A stretch of DNA of 14,974 bases. Source: Candidatus Giovannonibacteria bacterium RIFCSPHIGHO2_02_43_16. GTDB taxonomy: Bacteria > Patescibacteriota > Minisyncoccia > JACPKW01 > UBA11713. The notes under the pieces were generated by a model. That model was not told where the DNA came from, searched no databases, and saw nothing but the letters and a program-made list of their open reading frames with translations. The stretch lies in NCBI GenBank assembly GCA_001778545.1, contig MFHJ01000049.1, forward strand, positions 1 through 14,974, read 5' to 3'. The first letter of the stretch is position 1, and each line of letters begins with the position of its first letter. This document shows positions 1 through 7,319 of the stretch, piece by piece. A program made the translations under genes and the position numbers.

Positions 1-14
1 GGCGAGTCCGAATT

Positions 15-59
15 CCGCACCCCGCCACCATTCCCCCAGAAAAATGAGGCGAGGTGCGG
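15..59. repeat. Imperfect inverted repeat (hairpin)
   Basis: Arms CCGCACCCCGCC (15-26) and GGCGAGGTGCGG (48-59) pair at 11 of 12 positions around a 21-base loop. The single mismatch (C22/A52) becomes a G-U pair if the minus strand is transcribed. Neither side is followed by a T-rich tract, so a standard intrinsic terminator is not supported. It may close the transcript of a gene lying before the window, or be a REP-like element. Confidence 0.45.
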
Positions 60-156
60 TCAAGGCTTCTTCTCAAAAAATGTTCGCGCAAATGCTAAAA
101 TAACATCGCCATTTAGAAAAAGTCAGAACCCATTTTGATATCTGTTAGTCTTTTGT

Positions 157-167
157 TATGCTAAAAT
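157..167 (+). promoter_or_regulatory. Extended -10 promoter of S8 protease gene
   Basis: TATGCTAAAAT contains an extended -10 (TGC + TAAAAT, 162-167). A TTGATA at 135-140 lies 16 bases before TATGCT and could act as a -35. Transcription would start near 174 and give an AT-rich leader of about 55 bases without a Shine-Dalgarno sequence. A second, weaker option is TAATAT at 214-219, ten bases before the ATG, which would give an almost leaderless mRNA. Confidence 0.5.
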
Positions 168-229
168 ATAATTAACAGTAATCTGTGTAAAAGTCAAAAC
201 TATACACAATAAATAATATCTTAATAAAT

Positions 230-2104
230 ATGCGGACAAAAATAACGAAAATAAGAAAGATTTTGACGACCATGGTCGTCGGAGTAGCTCTCTTGGTGGG
301 AGTAGCGGGGATTGGTCCCTTTGTGTCAGAAGCCGCGAATGCCTCCGAAAAGATTGACGTATTCATTGGCTTTAATCAAACGCCGGGAGCAAGCGAGCAG
401 GCTTTAGTGCGCGCTTTCGGCGGCGAAATTTCTCATAGCTATCATCTCGTGCCGGCAATTGCTGCAAGTATTCCCGAATCAGCAATCGCGGGACTTTCGC
501 GGAATCCCAATGTCACAGACGTTGAACCCGACGGTACTGTATACGCGGTTGATGCCGAGCTTGAGAGAACGTGGGGTGTTGAGAGAATCGGCTCCGGAGA
601 TGTTCACGACGGCGGCAATAAAGGCACTGGCGTAAAAATCGGCATTATTGATTCCGGCATTGATTATCTTCATCTGGATTTGGACGGCGTTTATGCTGGC
701 GGTGAAGATTTCGTTGAAAATGACGGCGATCCCGTCGATGTCTACGGGCACGGTACGCATGTTGCCGGAACTGCCTGCGCAGAGGATAACGTTTCGGGCG
801 TAGTCGGCGTAGCGCCGGAGTGCGCGCTTTACTCTCTGCGGGTGTTAAACGACTCCGGCTCGGGCTCCTGGAGCAATGTCATTGCCGCGCTAGAGTGGGC
901 GGTGGATAACGGTATTCAAGTAACGAACAATAGTTATGGAGCGGGGTCGGATCCCGGCAGCACCGTGAAAGCGGCTTTTGACAATTCAGCGGCCGCAGGC
1001 ATTCTTCATATCGCAGCTGCCGGCAATTCCGGCAATTCGAAAGGCAATAACGAGAGCGTCATTTATCCTGCAAAGTATGAATCTGTTGTCGCGGTGGCGG
1101 CGACCAACAAAAGTGATACGCGGCCAAGTTGGTCAAGCACCGGCCCCGCGGTCGAGCTAGCCGCTCCGGGCGTGTCCGTCCTCTCCTCTTGGAATGACGG
1201 CGACAGCCCGCATGACCCGCAGCCAATCTTTTTTGACGGCGACTGGTATAAAGAAGGCAGCGGCACCTCAATGGCTTCTCCTCATGTAGCAGGAGTCGCG
1301 GCATTAGTTTGGGCAATTAACCCGGACCTGAATAATACAGATGTGCGCCAGATTCTACGCGATACCGCCGAGGACTTGGGCGATCCCGGAAAAGATAACA
1401 AATATGGCTGGGGTCTTGTAAGCGCGGTCGCGGCAGTTGCGGCGACAGGTCCAGTTGCGCCCCCCTCTCCGGCAGTGAATGTTGCCTTGAGCGCGGATAA
1501 AACCGACTACGTGAGAGGCGAGGACACTACGGCCGCTCTTACCGCGGTAGTTACTGATGAAGGTGGAAGCGCAATCAGTGGACTTGATGCCTCCGCATTT
1601 ACCACTACTCTTGACGGCGCGAATGTTACAGTTACTTTCAGCGAAACAGCTACCCAAGGAACATATACAGGAAGTTTGGACATCTCAGGTCTTGAGGACG
1701 GCACTTACACAGTTGAGACAGCCGTCACTGACATAAGAGGTGTTTCCGGAAGCGGTTCGGCCACATTCACGGTAGGGACGGCACTGACCGAAGCAACCAC
1801 AGCCAGCGTTGGCTCTATCGGTTACGCCACATCGGGCGGAAAGAATAGCGATAGGCACCTCAATGTTACGGTTGCGGTCGTGGACGATTTGGGGAATCCT
1901 GTTTCCGGAGCTTCGGTCTCTATAACCTTGAGCCACGATTCGGGAACATCTTGGAATGCCACAGGAACTGCAGGAGCCGACGGCACCGTAATCTTCTCGC
2001 TCAAAAACGCGCAAGCGGGATGCTATGAGACCGCGGTCACCAATATAGTCGCCGAAGGACTGACATGGGACGGTGTGACCCCAGCGAATAGATTCTGTAA
2101 ATAG
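230..2104 (+). CDS. Secreted subtilisin-like S8 family serine protease with Ig-like C-terminal domains
   Basis: The 624-residue protein has a Lys/Arg-rich N-terminus and hydrophobic core (about 1-36) that form an export signal. An I9-type propeptide follows (about 40-108), then a complete peptidase S8 domain (about 113-405). The catalytic triad is Asp141 (IIDSGID), His174 (GHGTHVAG) and Ser347 (GTSMASPHVAG), and the oxyanion Asn266 is in AAAGNSGNS. Two beta-sandwich, Ig-like regions follow (about 417-516 and 521-624); the second looks like a bacterial Ig-like/invasin-type fold (DDLGNPVSGASVSITL). There is no LPXTG or C-terminal membrane anchor, so it is probably released or held on the surface through the Ig domains. 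The start at 230 keeps the basic n-region; an internal ATG (Met15) would remove it. Substrates are not known from sequence; nutrient scavenging or processing of surface proteins fits the family. Confidence 0.93.
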   Translation: MRTKITKIRKILTTMVVGVALLVGVAGIGPFVSEAANASEKIDVFIGFNQTPGASEQALVRAFGGEISHSYHLVPAIAASIPESAIAGLSRNPNVTDVEPDGTVYAVDAELERTWGVERIGSGDVHDGGNKGTGVKIGIIDSGIDYLHLDLDGVYAGGEDFVENDGDPVDVYGHGTHVAGTACAEDNVSGVVGVAPECALYSLRVLNDSGSGSWSNVIAALEWAVDNGIQVTNNSYGAGSDPGSTVKAAFDNSAAAGILHIAAAGNSGNSKGNNESVIYPAKYESVVAVAATNKSDTRPSWSSTGPAVELAAPGVSVLSSWNDGDSPHDPQPIFFDGDWYKEGSGTSMASPHVAGVAALVWAINPDLNNTDVRQILRDTAEDLGDPGKDNKYGWGLVSAVAAVAATGPVAPPSPAVNVALSADKTDYVRGEDTTAALTAVVTDEGGSAISGLDASAFTTTLDGANVTVTFSETATQGTYTGSLDISGLEDGTYTVETAVTDIRGVSGSGSATFTVGTALTEATTASVGSIGYATSGGKNSDRHLNVTVAVVDDLGNPVSGASVSITLSHDSGTSWNATGTAGADGTVIFSLKNAQAGCYETAVTNIVAEGLTWDGVTPANRFCK

Positions 2105-2182
2105 TAGATAAATTTGAGGTCGATTCCCGCCCCAACCATCTTCGCAAATTTTGTTTTGCAAAGATTCTTCACCGACTTAGTA

Positions 2183-2191
2183 TGCTATAAT
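2183..2191 (+). promoter_or_regulatory. Extended -10 promoter, leaderless start for SurA-like gene
   Basis: TGC followed by a consensus TATAAT (2186-2191). Only seven bases separate the -10 from the ATG at 2199, so transcription should start at or beside the A of the start codon. No Shine-Dalgarno sequence is possible in that interval and no convincing -35 is seen. Confidence 0.65.
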
Positions 2192-2198
2192 TTTCATT

Positions 2199-2795
2199 AT
2201 GCAAAAATTTAATTTTATGGATAAAAAGATAGGAATAGCAGTCGCGGTTATTGCGATCGCGGGACTTGGGTATTATTACAGGGGATTATTCGCCGCAGCG
2301 TCCGTTAACGGCGATTTTATCTCGCGCCTCTCGGTGATCCGCGAACTTGAGAAAAGATCCGGCAAGGCGACGCTGGAGGGGCTTGTCATCGAAAGCCTTA
2401 TTTTGGGCGAGTTTCGGAAGCGCGGAGTTTCGGTGCCAAGCGGAGAAATTGACGCCGAAATAAAAACCCTCGAAGAGCGGATGGCCGCAACCGGAGATAA
2501 TTTGGACAATCTTCTCGCGCGAGACGGCTCAACAAGAGAAGATTTACGAAAGCAGATTTCAATACAAAAAGGGGTTGAATCAATTCTCGCGGAGAAGCTC
2601 GCGGTAAGCGACGCGGAGCTTGAAGAATATATTAAAGCGCAGAAGATCACTTTTCCCAAGGAAGGGGCTAGCGAGTCCCGGGAGCAGGTCAGAAATCAGC
2701 TTCGAGGGCAGAAATTCAACAACGAGGCAAGCGCGTGGCTTGAGTCGCTAAAATCGAACTCCAGTATAAAATACTTCACTTGGTACGGAAACTAA
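2199..2795 (+). CDS. Membrane-anchored SurA N-terminal-like protein (chaperone type, no rotamase domain)
   Basis: The 198-residue protein starts with a short N-tail and one membrane segment (about 9-25), then an extracytoplasmic helical domain. The pattern VNGDFISRLSVIRELEKRSG...LEGLVIESLILGEFRKRGVSVPSGEID resembles the SurA_N / PrsA-type chaperone domain found in peptidyl-prolyl isomerases. These help exported proteins fold. The rotamase (parvulin or PpiC) domain expected after it is absent, which is common in small CPR proteins of this type. It follows the secreted protease by 94 bases and could assist exported proteins, but it has its own promoter. The stop lies inside the 3' end of the convergent DUF2298 gene (20-base overlap). 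Met7 (2217) is an alternative start, but the -10 spacing favours 2199. Confidence 0.75.
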   Translation: MQKFNFMDKKIGIAVAVIAIAGLGYYYRGLFAAASVNGDFISRLSVIRELEKRSGKATLEGLVIESLILGEFRKRGVSVPSGEIDAEIKTLEERMAATGDNLDNLLARDGSTREDLRKQISIQKGVESILAEKLAVSDAELEEYIKAQKITFPKEGASESREQVRNQLRGQKFNNEASAWLESLKSNSSIKYFTWYGN

Positions 2796-4809
2796 GCCTG
2801 AATAATTTTGAATTCCCAGAAGAGAAAGCGATTTGCCCGAGTTTGTAAAATTTCTCGAGAGAAAGATTGGGATATTCTTTTCTCTCCAGATCGCCGATAT
2901 AGATGAATTCCGCTCCGTATTTTTCGAGGAGAATTCTAGTTTCTTCAGGGTCGTTAGATTCATATATCTGCCGCACATCGCCTGAAACTGCCGCGACTTT
3001 GCCCCAGCCAGATTCCTGCGGTACTTTTGAGTTTATCGCAACGCGACCCTCGGGCTTGAAATGCCAACCCCATTCGTGCGTTAACCAATTTATTGGATTA
3101 ATCATTCCGGAAAAAACGCTGATTCGGCCAAATTCTTTATAACTGTCTCCCGCCGCCTCAATGATTACTTTCCGCTCGCGGACGTTCTCGTCCAACCAGT
3201 TAATCGCCGCGTAGTCATTCGGGTAAAAGGTTTTTAAGAATAAAGCGCCGTCGAGAGTTCTCGAAGTCTTCGACGAAAGATAAAATTCGTTTATGGCCTT
3301 GACTGGGTAGAAAAGCCCAAGAAAAAATAAAATGCTTATGATAATCGGCAGAGCCCATTTTAATTTATATTCGCGGATGGCCTTGGCCGAGAGAATCATA
3401 GCCGCGAGAGAGAGAAGAGTCCAGGTATGAAAACCGAATTTAAAAACCGTATTAGCCCTGAAATAAGGAGGGTTAGCAAGCGAATATATGTCTTTTATAA
3501 AAAAAAGCTCAACTCCGGCTAGCAATAATCCTGCTGTCAGAAACATAAGAAATGGGAAATTTTTTGTATTCCAAATTTTATCGCGCAGCATGAGAAAGCA
3601 AATCGCGAGGATCGCGATGAAGCCGCTCCAAATGCCGAGCCAGCCAGAAAGGGGAGTGGGGTATTGATAACCGGTGAGAAGGGCATGCTCTGACGCATAG
3701 AATGGGGAAAATCCGATTCTGGAAGCCCCGCTCTCGAAACGCAGCAGAAAGGGAAGCATCAAGATGACCGAGATAATGCCAAGAGATAGCGCCTTTGCGA
3801 GAAATTCTTTTTCCTTAGTTCTGATTATCCTAAAGACGGCGATTAAGAAAACGATTAGCGCGAGAGAAACAAAATCCCACGGATTTATTAAGCCAAGAGA
3901 CGCCAAAATAAGCGAAACGAGCCCGATTAAAATATAATTAATCTTTTTCCGTTCGAAGAGCTCATATAAAAAAAATAACGCAAGCAAGAAAAACGGCAGG
4001 GCTATGAGATGCGCGTGAAGGTCGCCGACAGTGAAACTATAGGACGGCATTTCGTTTATTATATAAGAGGGTTCGTAGAGGCGAGTTGATTTTACGTATG
4101 AACAAGCGCCGGACGTTTTGATTACGCATATCCCGAACGCAATAGTTCCTGCCGCGACAACAAAAAATGCCGCAAGCGACGCAAAAAGCTTTGAATTTGT
4201 AAAACGCCGAACAAAGGCCCAAGCGAGCATTAGCGCGGAGCTGAAAATAATTCCTAGCGTGAAGTTATACGCGTAATTCGCGGCGACTCCGGAAAGATTT
4301 GAAATTATGGAAAAAAGATAATGTCCGTAATAATAATAGTTAATGGGGCTTCCAGCCCGCCAGGGATCAATCGGAGGGAAATAATTGGTCATGCTCGAGG
4401 CTTTAAAAAGCGCCATGTCCATAAATCGCTCCGTGCCGTGAATTTCCGCGTTGTGGCTCCGGAGCCAGAGATAGAGAAAATAAAAAAAGATCCAGAAAGC
4501 CTCGACCGTTAAAGTATTCTTTAGAATATTTCGCCACTCTCGGGGCCAATATTTCCATAACGCGTATATGCTCGCGGCCGCGGCAAGCGTGAAAAGAATT
4601 CTGACGAAAAAGATGTTTTGAAAGTCTAGAATCCGCAGGGAAGATAAAAGCCAAACAGAATATCCGAAAAGGAGCAGTCCAAGAAGTTTGGATAGCGCAT
4701 ACGCGCTGCGAAAGTTTTCTATAAACGGGCGCGCGGCAACAAGCCCGATCGGCGCGAACATCAAAAAGACTAGATAAAATTCAACGGCGTAAAGATAATC
4801 TTTGGCCAT
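2776..4809 (-). CDS. DUF2298 (Chlor_Arch_YYY) polytopic membrane protein
   Basis: This 677-residue protein is almost entirely hydrophobic segments, roughly a dozen or more membrane spans. It carries the signature motifs of the DUF2298/YYY family: HGTERFMD (124-131), FPPIDPW (144-150) and NYYYYGHY (157-164), with GDLHAH further on. The acidic/His motif in an early extracytoplasmic loop and the overall layout resemble GT-C glycosyltransferases, so a role in transfer of lipid-linked sugars at the outer face is plausible but unproven. The C-terminal part (about 500-677) is a soluble domain. It stands alone on the minus strand, convergent with the SurA-like gene and divergent from the sigma factor gene. 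A -10 box eight bases before the ATG suggests a leaderless mRNA. Stop codon is TGA. Confidence 0.88.
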   Translation of the reverse strand: MAKDYLYAVEFYLVFLMFAPIGLVAARPFIENFRSAYALSKLLGLLLFGYSVWLLSSLRILDFQNIFFVRILFTLAAAASIYALWKYWPREWRNILKNTLTVEAFWIFFYFLYLWLRSHNAEIHGTERFMDMALFKASSMTNYFPPIDPWRAGSPINYYYYGHYLFSIISNLSGVAANYAYNFTLGIIFSSALMLAWAFVRRFTNSKLFASLAAFFVVAAGTIAFGICVIKTSGACSYVKSTRLYEPSYIINEMPSYSFTVGDLHAHLIALPFFLLALFFLYELFERKKINYILIGLVSLILASLGLINPWDFVSLALIVFLIAVFRIIRTKEKEFLAKALSLGIISVILMLPFLLRFESGASRIGFSPFYASEHALLTGYQYPTPLSGWLGIWSGFIAILAICFLMLRDKIWNTKNFPFLMFLTAGLLLAGVELFFIKDIYSLANPPYFRANTVFKFGFHTWTLLSLAAMILSAKAIREYKLKWALPIIISILFFLGLFYPVKAINEFYLSSKTSRTLDGALFLKTFYPNDYAAINWLDENVRERKVIIEAAGDSYKEFGRISVFSGMINPINWLTHEWGWHFKPEGRVAINSKVPQESGWGKVAAVSGDVRQIYESNDPEETRILLEKYGAEFIYIGDLERKEYPNLSLEKFYKLGQIAFSSGNSKLFRLSFRTK

Positions 4810-4817
4810 ATAGATAT

Positions 4818-4826
4818 TTTATACCA
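4818..4826 (-). promoter_or_regulatory. Extended -10 promoter, leaderless start for DUF2298 gene
   Basis: On the minus strand TGG is followed by TATAAA (4823-4818), eight bases before the ATG at 4809. The region that would hold a -35 lies inside the terminator hairpin at 4833-4861. No Shine-Dalgarno sequence is present. Confidence 0.6.
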
Positions 4827-4832
4827 AAAAAG

Positions 4833-4861
4833 AAAATACCCCGCCTATTGCGGGGTATTTT
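4833..4861. terminator. Strong bidirectional intrinsic terminator hairpin
   Basis: A perfect 12-bp stem AAAATACCCCGC (4833-4844) / GCGGGGTATTTT (4850-4861) with a 5-base loop CTATT. Read on the minus strand it is followed by TTTTCTTTTTTGG-like T-rich sequence, an ideal release tract; on the plus strand the stem itself ends in TTTT. It sits between two divergent genes, where no annotated upstream transcript ends, which is unusual. Confidence 0.85.
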
Positions 4862-4941
4862 CGAGCGTTCTTAGTACTTAAATCCTTTAATGCGACCTTA
4901 TGTATATAGAAACTTAGGAAACAAAGCAAAGGTTTCGAGAG

Positions 4942-4970
4942 TTGTCATATATGTAACGGTCGCCTATAGT
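4942..4970 (+). promoter_or_regulatory. -35/-10 promoter of sigma factor gene, -10 inside a palindrome
   Basis: TTGTCA (4942-4947), a 17-base spacer and TATAGT (4965-4970) form the best -35/-10 pair in the window. Seven bases separate the -10 from the ATG at 4978, again predicting a leaderless transcript. The -10 lies inside a perfect palindrome, CCTATA-G-TATAGG (4963-4975), a possible operator. Confidence 0.65.
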
Positions 4971-4977
4971 ATAGGCA

Positions 4978-5577
4978 ATGGCGAGGAAACGTTACAAAAG
5001 CCTTATGGAAGGTGGTCCCGAAGCGCTAAAGGAGACGGCGGACGAGGTATTGCTCGCGGCGTCTGTCGAGTACCCGGATCTCTTTGGGGTTTTGGTTGAA
5101 CGGTACCAGGCGGCGTTTTTGCGCTTCGCAGGCAGGATATTGAATTCCAAGGAGGAGGCGGAAGACGTTGTCCAGGACGCATTTTTGAAAATCTACCGGC
5201 ATGCCGACCAGCTCCAGACGGGACCCAATTCAAAGTTCAAGAGCTGGGGCTATAAAATCGTATTCAACACCGCGCTTACCAAATACCGGACATTGAAAAA
5301 GCGGATGGGGGAGATGACTTATCTCGATACGTTTTTATATGAGACGCTGGGCTCGAAAGAATTTGAAGAAAATTTGGAGGCGGAGATATTGGTCAAAGAA
5401 ATTTTGGAAAAGATGCCGGGCGATTTCAGGGAACTTCTCGAAATGCACTATTTAAAAGGGCTTTCGTATGAAGAGATATCCAAGCAAAAAGACATAACTA
5501 TTCCCGCGCTCAAGATGAGATTATTCAGAGCTAGGGAGGTTTTCAGAAGCGTTTCGGACGGAGCTACGCAAATATAA
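4978..5577 (+). CDS. RNA polymerase sigma-70 family factor, ECF-like
   Basis: The 199-residue protein has a sigma region 2 domain (about 33-101: YPDLFGVLVERYQAAF...NSKEEAEDVVQDAFLKIYRHADQL) that would bind core polymerase and the -10 element. It also has a region 4 helix-turn-helix (about 140-190: MPGDFRELLEMHYLKGLSYEEISKQKDITIPALKMRLFRAREVF) for the -35. Regions 1 and 3 are absent, which is the layout of extracytoplasmic-function sigma factors. A 30-residue N-terminal extension precedes region 2. It is followed after 10 bases by a small membrane protein, the usual place for an anti-sigma factor, so envelope-signal control is a reasonable inference. The palindrome over its own -10 hints at autoregulation or repression. 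Start chosen because the -10 to ATG spacing matches the neighbours. Confidence 0.9.
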   Translation: MARKRYKSLMEGGPEALKETADEVLLAASVEYPDLFGVLVERYQAAFLRFAGRILNSKEEAEDVVQDAFLKIYRHADQLQTGPNSKFKSWGYKIVFNTALTKYRTLKKRMGEMTYLDTFLYETLGSKEFEENLEAEILVKEILEKMPGDFRELLEMHYLKGLSYEEISKQKDITIPALKMRLFRAREVFRSVSDGATQI

Positions 5578-5587
5578 ATAAATTTGT

Positions 5588-5995
5588 ATGCAAAATATGG
5601 AAAATATAAATAAAATAAATTGGAGCGAGCGGGAGTTAAGCGACTTTAAGAGCCGTGTTTTGCGGCGCGTGCATTTTATGTGGTTTATGCGGAAAGTTTT
5701 TGTTCCTGCGTCGCTTGTGATTGCTGTTTCCGGACTCGTGCTCTATTACGCGATAAAAGCCCAGCATGTCGCCGTAATAATAGAAAACATGTCAGCTAGG
5801 ATTGCGTCGCTCGATTTACTCGGACTTATTAACTATCTGTTTATTGCGATCAAAAAAACCGAGTGGGATCTGTTCGCGATTTCTGTTTCCGCAGCACTTT
5901 TGGCGCTATATTTCGGCAGAAAGCTTGTTCGCGAATCTATCAACTATTGGACCAGAACGGCAAGGATGGCGTTTTCCCCGAAGAACATAAGGTAA
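5588..5995 (+). CDS. Small membrane protein downstream of sigma factor, possible anti-sigma or sensor
   Basis: I do not recognise a family. The 135-residue protein has a basic cytoplasmic N-terminal part (about 1-36, WSERELSDFKSRVLRRVHFMWFMRK), a membrane segment (about 37-56), a hydrophobic stretch (about 74-88) and a second clear membrane segment (about 95-112). A basic C-tail follows. It begins 10 bases after the sigma factor stop and ends before a strong terminator, so the two genes form a unit. A short cytoplasmic N-terminus ahead of membrane spans is the shape of many ECF anti-sigma factors, but no zinc-binding HxxxCxxC motif is seen. The start may be 5588 or Met4 at 5597; neither has a Shine-Dalgarno sequence. 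A TATAAA nine bases before 5588 could give extra transcription. Confidence 0.75.
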   Translation: MQNMENINKINWSERELSDFKSRVLRRVHFMWFMRKVFVPASLVIAVSGLVLYYAIKAQHVAVIIENMSARIASLDLLGLINYLFIAIKKTEWDLFAISVSAALLALYFGRKLVRESINYWTRTARMAFSPKNIR

Positions 5996-6002
5996 TTCGA
6001 GC

Positions 6003-6048
6003 GAATAAACCAAAAAGGCCTTTTCAAGAGGGCCTTTTTGGTTTATTC
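6003..6048. terminator. Long bidirectional terminator hairpin between sigma operon and serS
   Basis: A perfect 18-bp inverted repeat: the arm at 6003-6020 ends AACCAAAAAGGCC and its complement at 6031-6048 starts GGCCTTTTTGGTT, around a 10-base loop. The GGCC core followed by T5 is a classical intrinsic terminator and works in both directions. It ends the sigma factor/membrane protein unit. Confidence 0.85.
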
Positions 6049-6049
6049 T
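6044..6049 (+). promoter_or_regulatory. Candidate -10 of serS within terminator arm
   Basis: TATTCT lies seven bases before the serS ATG (6057) and overlaps the 3' arm of the terminator. A TTTTCA at 6021-6026, in the hairpin loop, is 17 bases upstream and could serve as the -35. The AGGG just before the ATG is too close to be a good Shine-Dalgarno. Confidence 0.45.
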
Positions 6050-6056
6050 AAGGGTT

Positions 6057-7319
6057 ATGCTGGATATTAAGTTCATCCGAGAAAATCCCGACCTCATTCG
6101 GCAATCGATTTTAAAGAGGCATTATAATTTTAATCTCGAAAAACTTCTCGAGATAGACGAGGCAAGGCGAGAATTGATTAAAGATGTAGAGACTTTGCGC
6201 GAGGCGCAGAATAAGGAATCGGGAAATTTTTCAGCTGAAAAACTGGAGGATTTGAAGCAGCTGAAAGAGAATTTGCAAAAAAAGGAAGCGGAATTTGCGA
6301 AAATTGACAAGGAATTTAGGCAATTGATGCTCTTAGTCCCGAATATTCCGGATCCCACTGTGCCGGAAGGTAAGTCCGACGAAAATAACGTCGAGATCAG
6401 GAAATGGATGGAACCGAAAACTTTTAATTTTAAAATCCGGGATCACCATGCTCTATCGCGCGAGTTGGATTTAGTTGATTTGGAGCGGGGGACTAAAGTA
6501 TCAGGTTTCCGAGGGTATTTTCTAAAAAATGAAGGCGCTTTGCTTTCTTTCGCCCTTTGGCAGTTTGCGATGGAATGTATGGTACAGAAAGGATTTACGC
6601 CGTTTATCGCGCCCGCGCTTGTTAAAGAAAATATTTTTATCGAGACTGGCAAATTGCCGTTATTTCGCGAGGATTTATACGCGTCAAACGATAACTTATT
6701 TTTAGTTCCGACCGCGGAAGTTTCTATGATGGGATATCACGAGAACGAGATTTTGACGGAGGAAGAATTACCAAAAAAATATGTCGCGTTTTCCCCGAGC
6801 TACCGCCGCGAGGCGGGGTCATACGGCAAGGATGAAAAAGGGATTTATCGAGTACATGAATTTATGAAAGTCGAACAAGTTATTTTATGCAAAGCGGAGC
6901 ACCAGGAATCAGTGAAGTGGCACGAAGAGCTCACCAAATATTCTGAGGAAATTCTTCAGGCGCTAGCGCTGCCATATAGAGTTGTTATAAATTGCGCGGG
7001 GGACTTGCCTTTCGGGTTTGTTAAAATGTACGACATAGAAACCTGGATACCCTCAGAAAAGCGTTATCGCGAATCACACTCCTCCTCTATCGTACACGAT
7101 TTTCAAACAAGGAGATTAAAGATACGGTACAAGGCGCCTGACGGCAAAATACGCTTCGCGCACTCTCTTAATAACACCGCTATCGCTACACCGAGAATTC
7201 TGCAGTCCATATTGGAAAATTATCAAAAAGAGGATGGCTCGGTTTTAATCCCTGAAGTGTTGAGAAAATATATCGGGAAAGATGTCATTACGCCAAGATC
7301 TACTAAAGACGTTTCATAA
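6057..7319 (+). CDS. serS: Seryl-tRNA synthetase
   Basis: Class II aminoacyl-tRNA synthetase that charges tRNA-Ser with serine in the cytoplasm. The 420-residue length is normal. The N-terminal coiled-coil arm that grips the tRNA-Ser variable loop covers about 30-95 (LREAQNKESG...LKENLQKKEAEFAKIDKEF). The catalytic domain shows the serine-binding TAE (219-221), motif 2 (247-273: PSYRREAGSYGKDEKGIYRVHEF, then MKVE) and motif 3 (about 369-391: HSLNNTAIATPRILQSILENYQ). The usual HTLNGSG of motif 3 reads HSLNNTA here, and motif 2 has YRREAG for the common FRSEAG; I take these to be lineage variants since all the core residues around them are kept. It starts just after the sigma operon terminator and overlaps the FtsQ-like gene by 38 bases. 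Confidence 0.96.
   Translation: MLDIKFIRENPDLIRQSILKRHYNFNLEKLLEIDEARRELIKDVETLREAQNKESGNFSAEKLEDLKQLKENLQKKEAEFAKIDKEFRQLMLLVPNIPDPTVPEGKSDENNVEIRKWMEPKTFNFKIRDHHALSRELDLVDLERGTKVSGFRGYFLKNEGALLSFALWQFAMECMVQKGFTPFIAPALVKENIFIETGKLPLFREDLYASNDNLFLVPTAEVSMMGYHENEILTEEELPKKYVAFSPSYRREAGSYGKDEKGIYRVHEFMKVEQVILCKAEHQESVKWHEELTKYSEEILQALALPYRVVINCAGDLPFGFVKMYDIETWIPSEKRYRESHSSSIVHDFQTRRLKIRYKAPDGKIRFAHSLNNTAIATPRILQSILENYQKEDGSVLIPEVLRKYIGKDVITPRSTKDVS

Noticed and set aside
1..30. Possible 3' end of a tRNA (T-loop-like TCCGAAT, then CCCCGCCACCA)
   Set aside because: The T stem does not pair correctly with CCA placed at 28-30; a shift by one base gives a mismatch and a G-U closing pair. The acceptor 5' half is outside the window, so it cannot be supported.
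1059..1316. Antisense open frames across the S8 protease (and similar ones under serS, dnaX and the GT39 genes)
   Set aside because: They are shadows of strong coding regions, low-complexity or Arg/Ser-rich, with no start signals.
2142..2163. GCAAA/TTTGC hairpin after the S8 protease gene as a terminator
   Set aside because: The stem is only five AT-rich pairs and is followed by AAAG, not a T tract.
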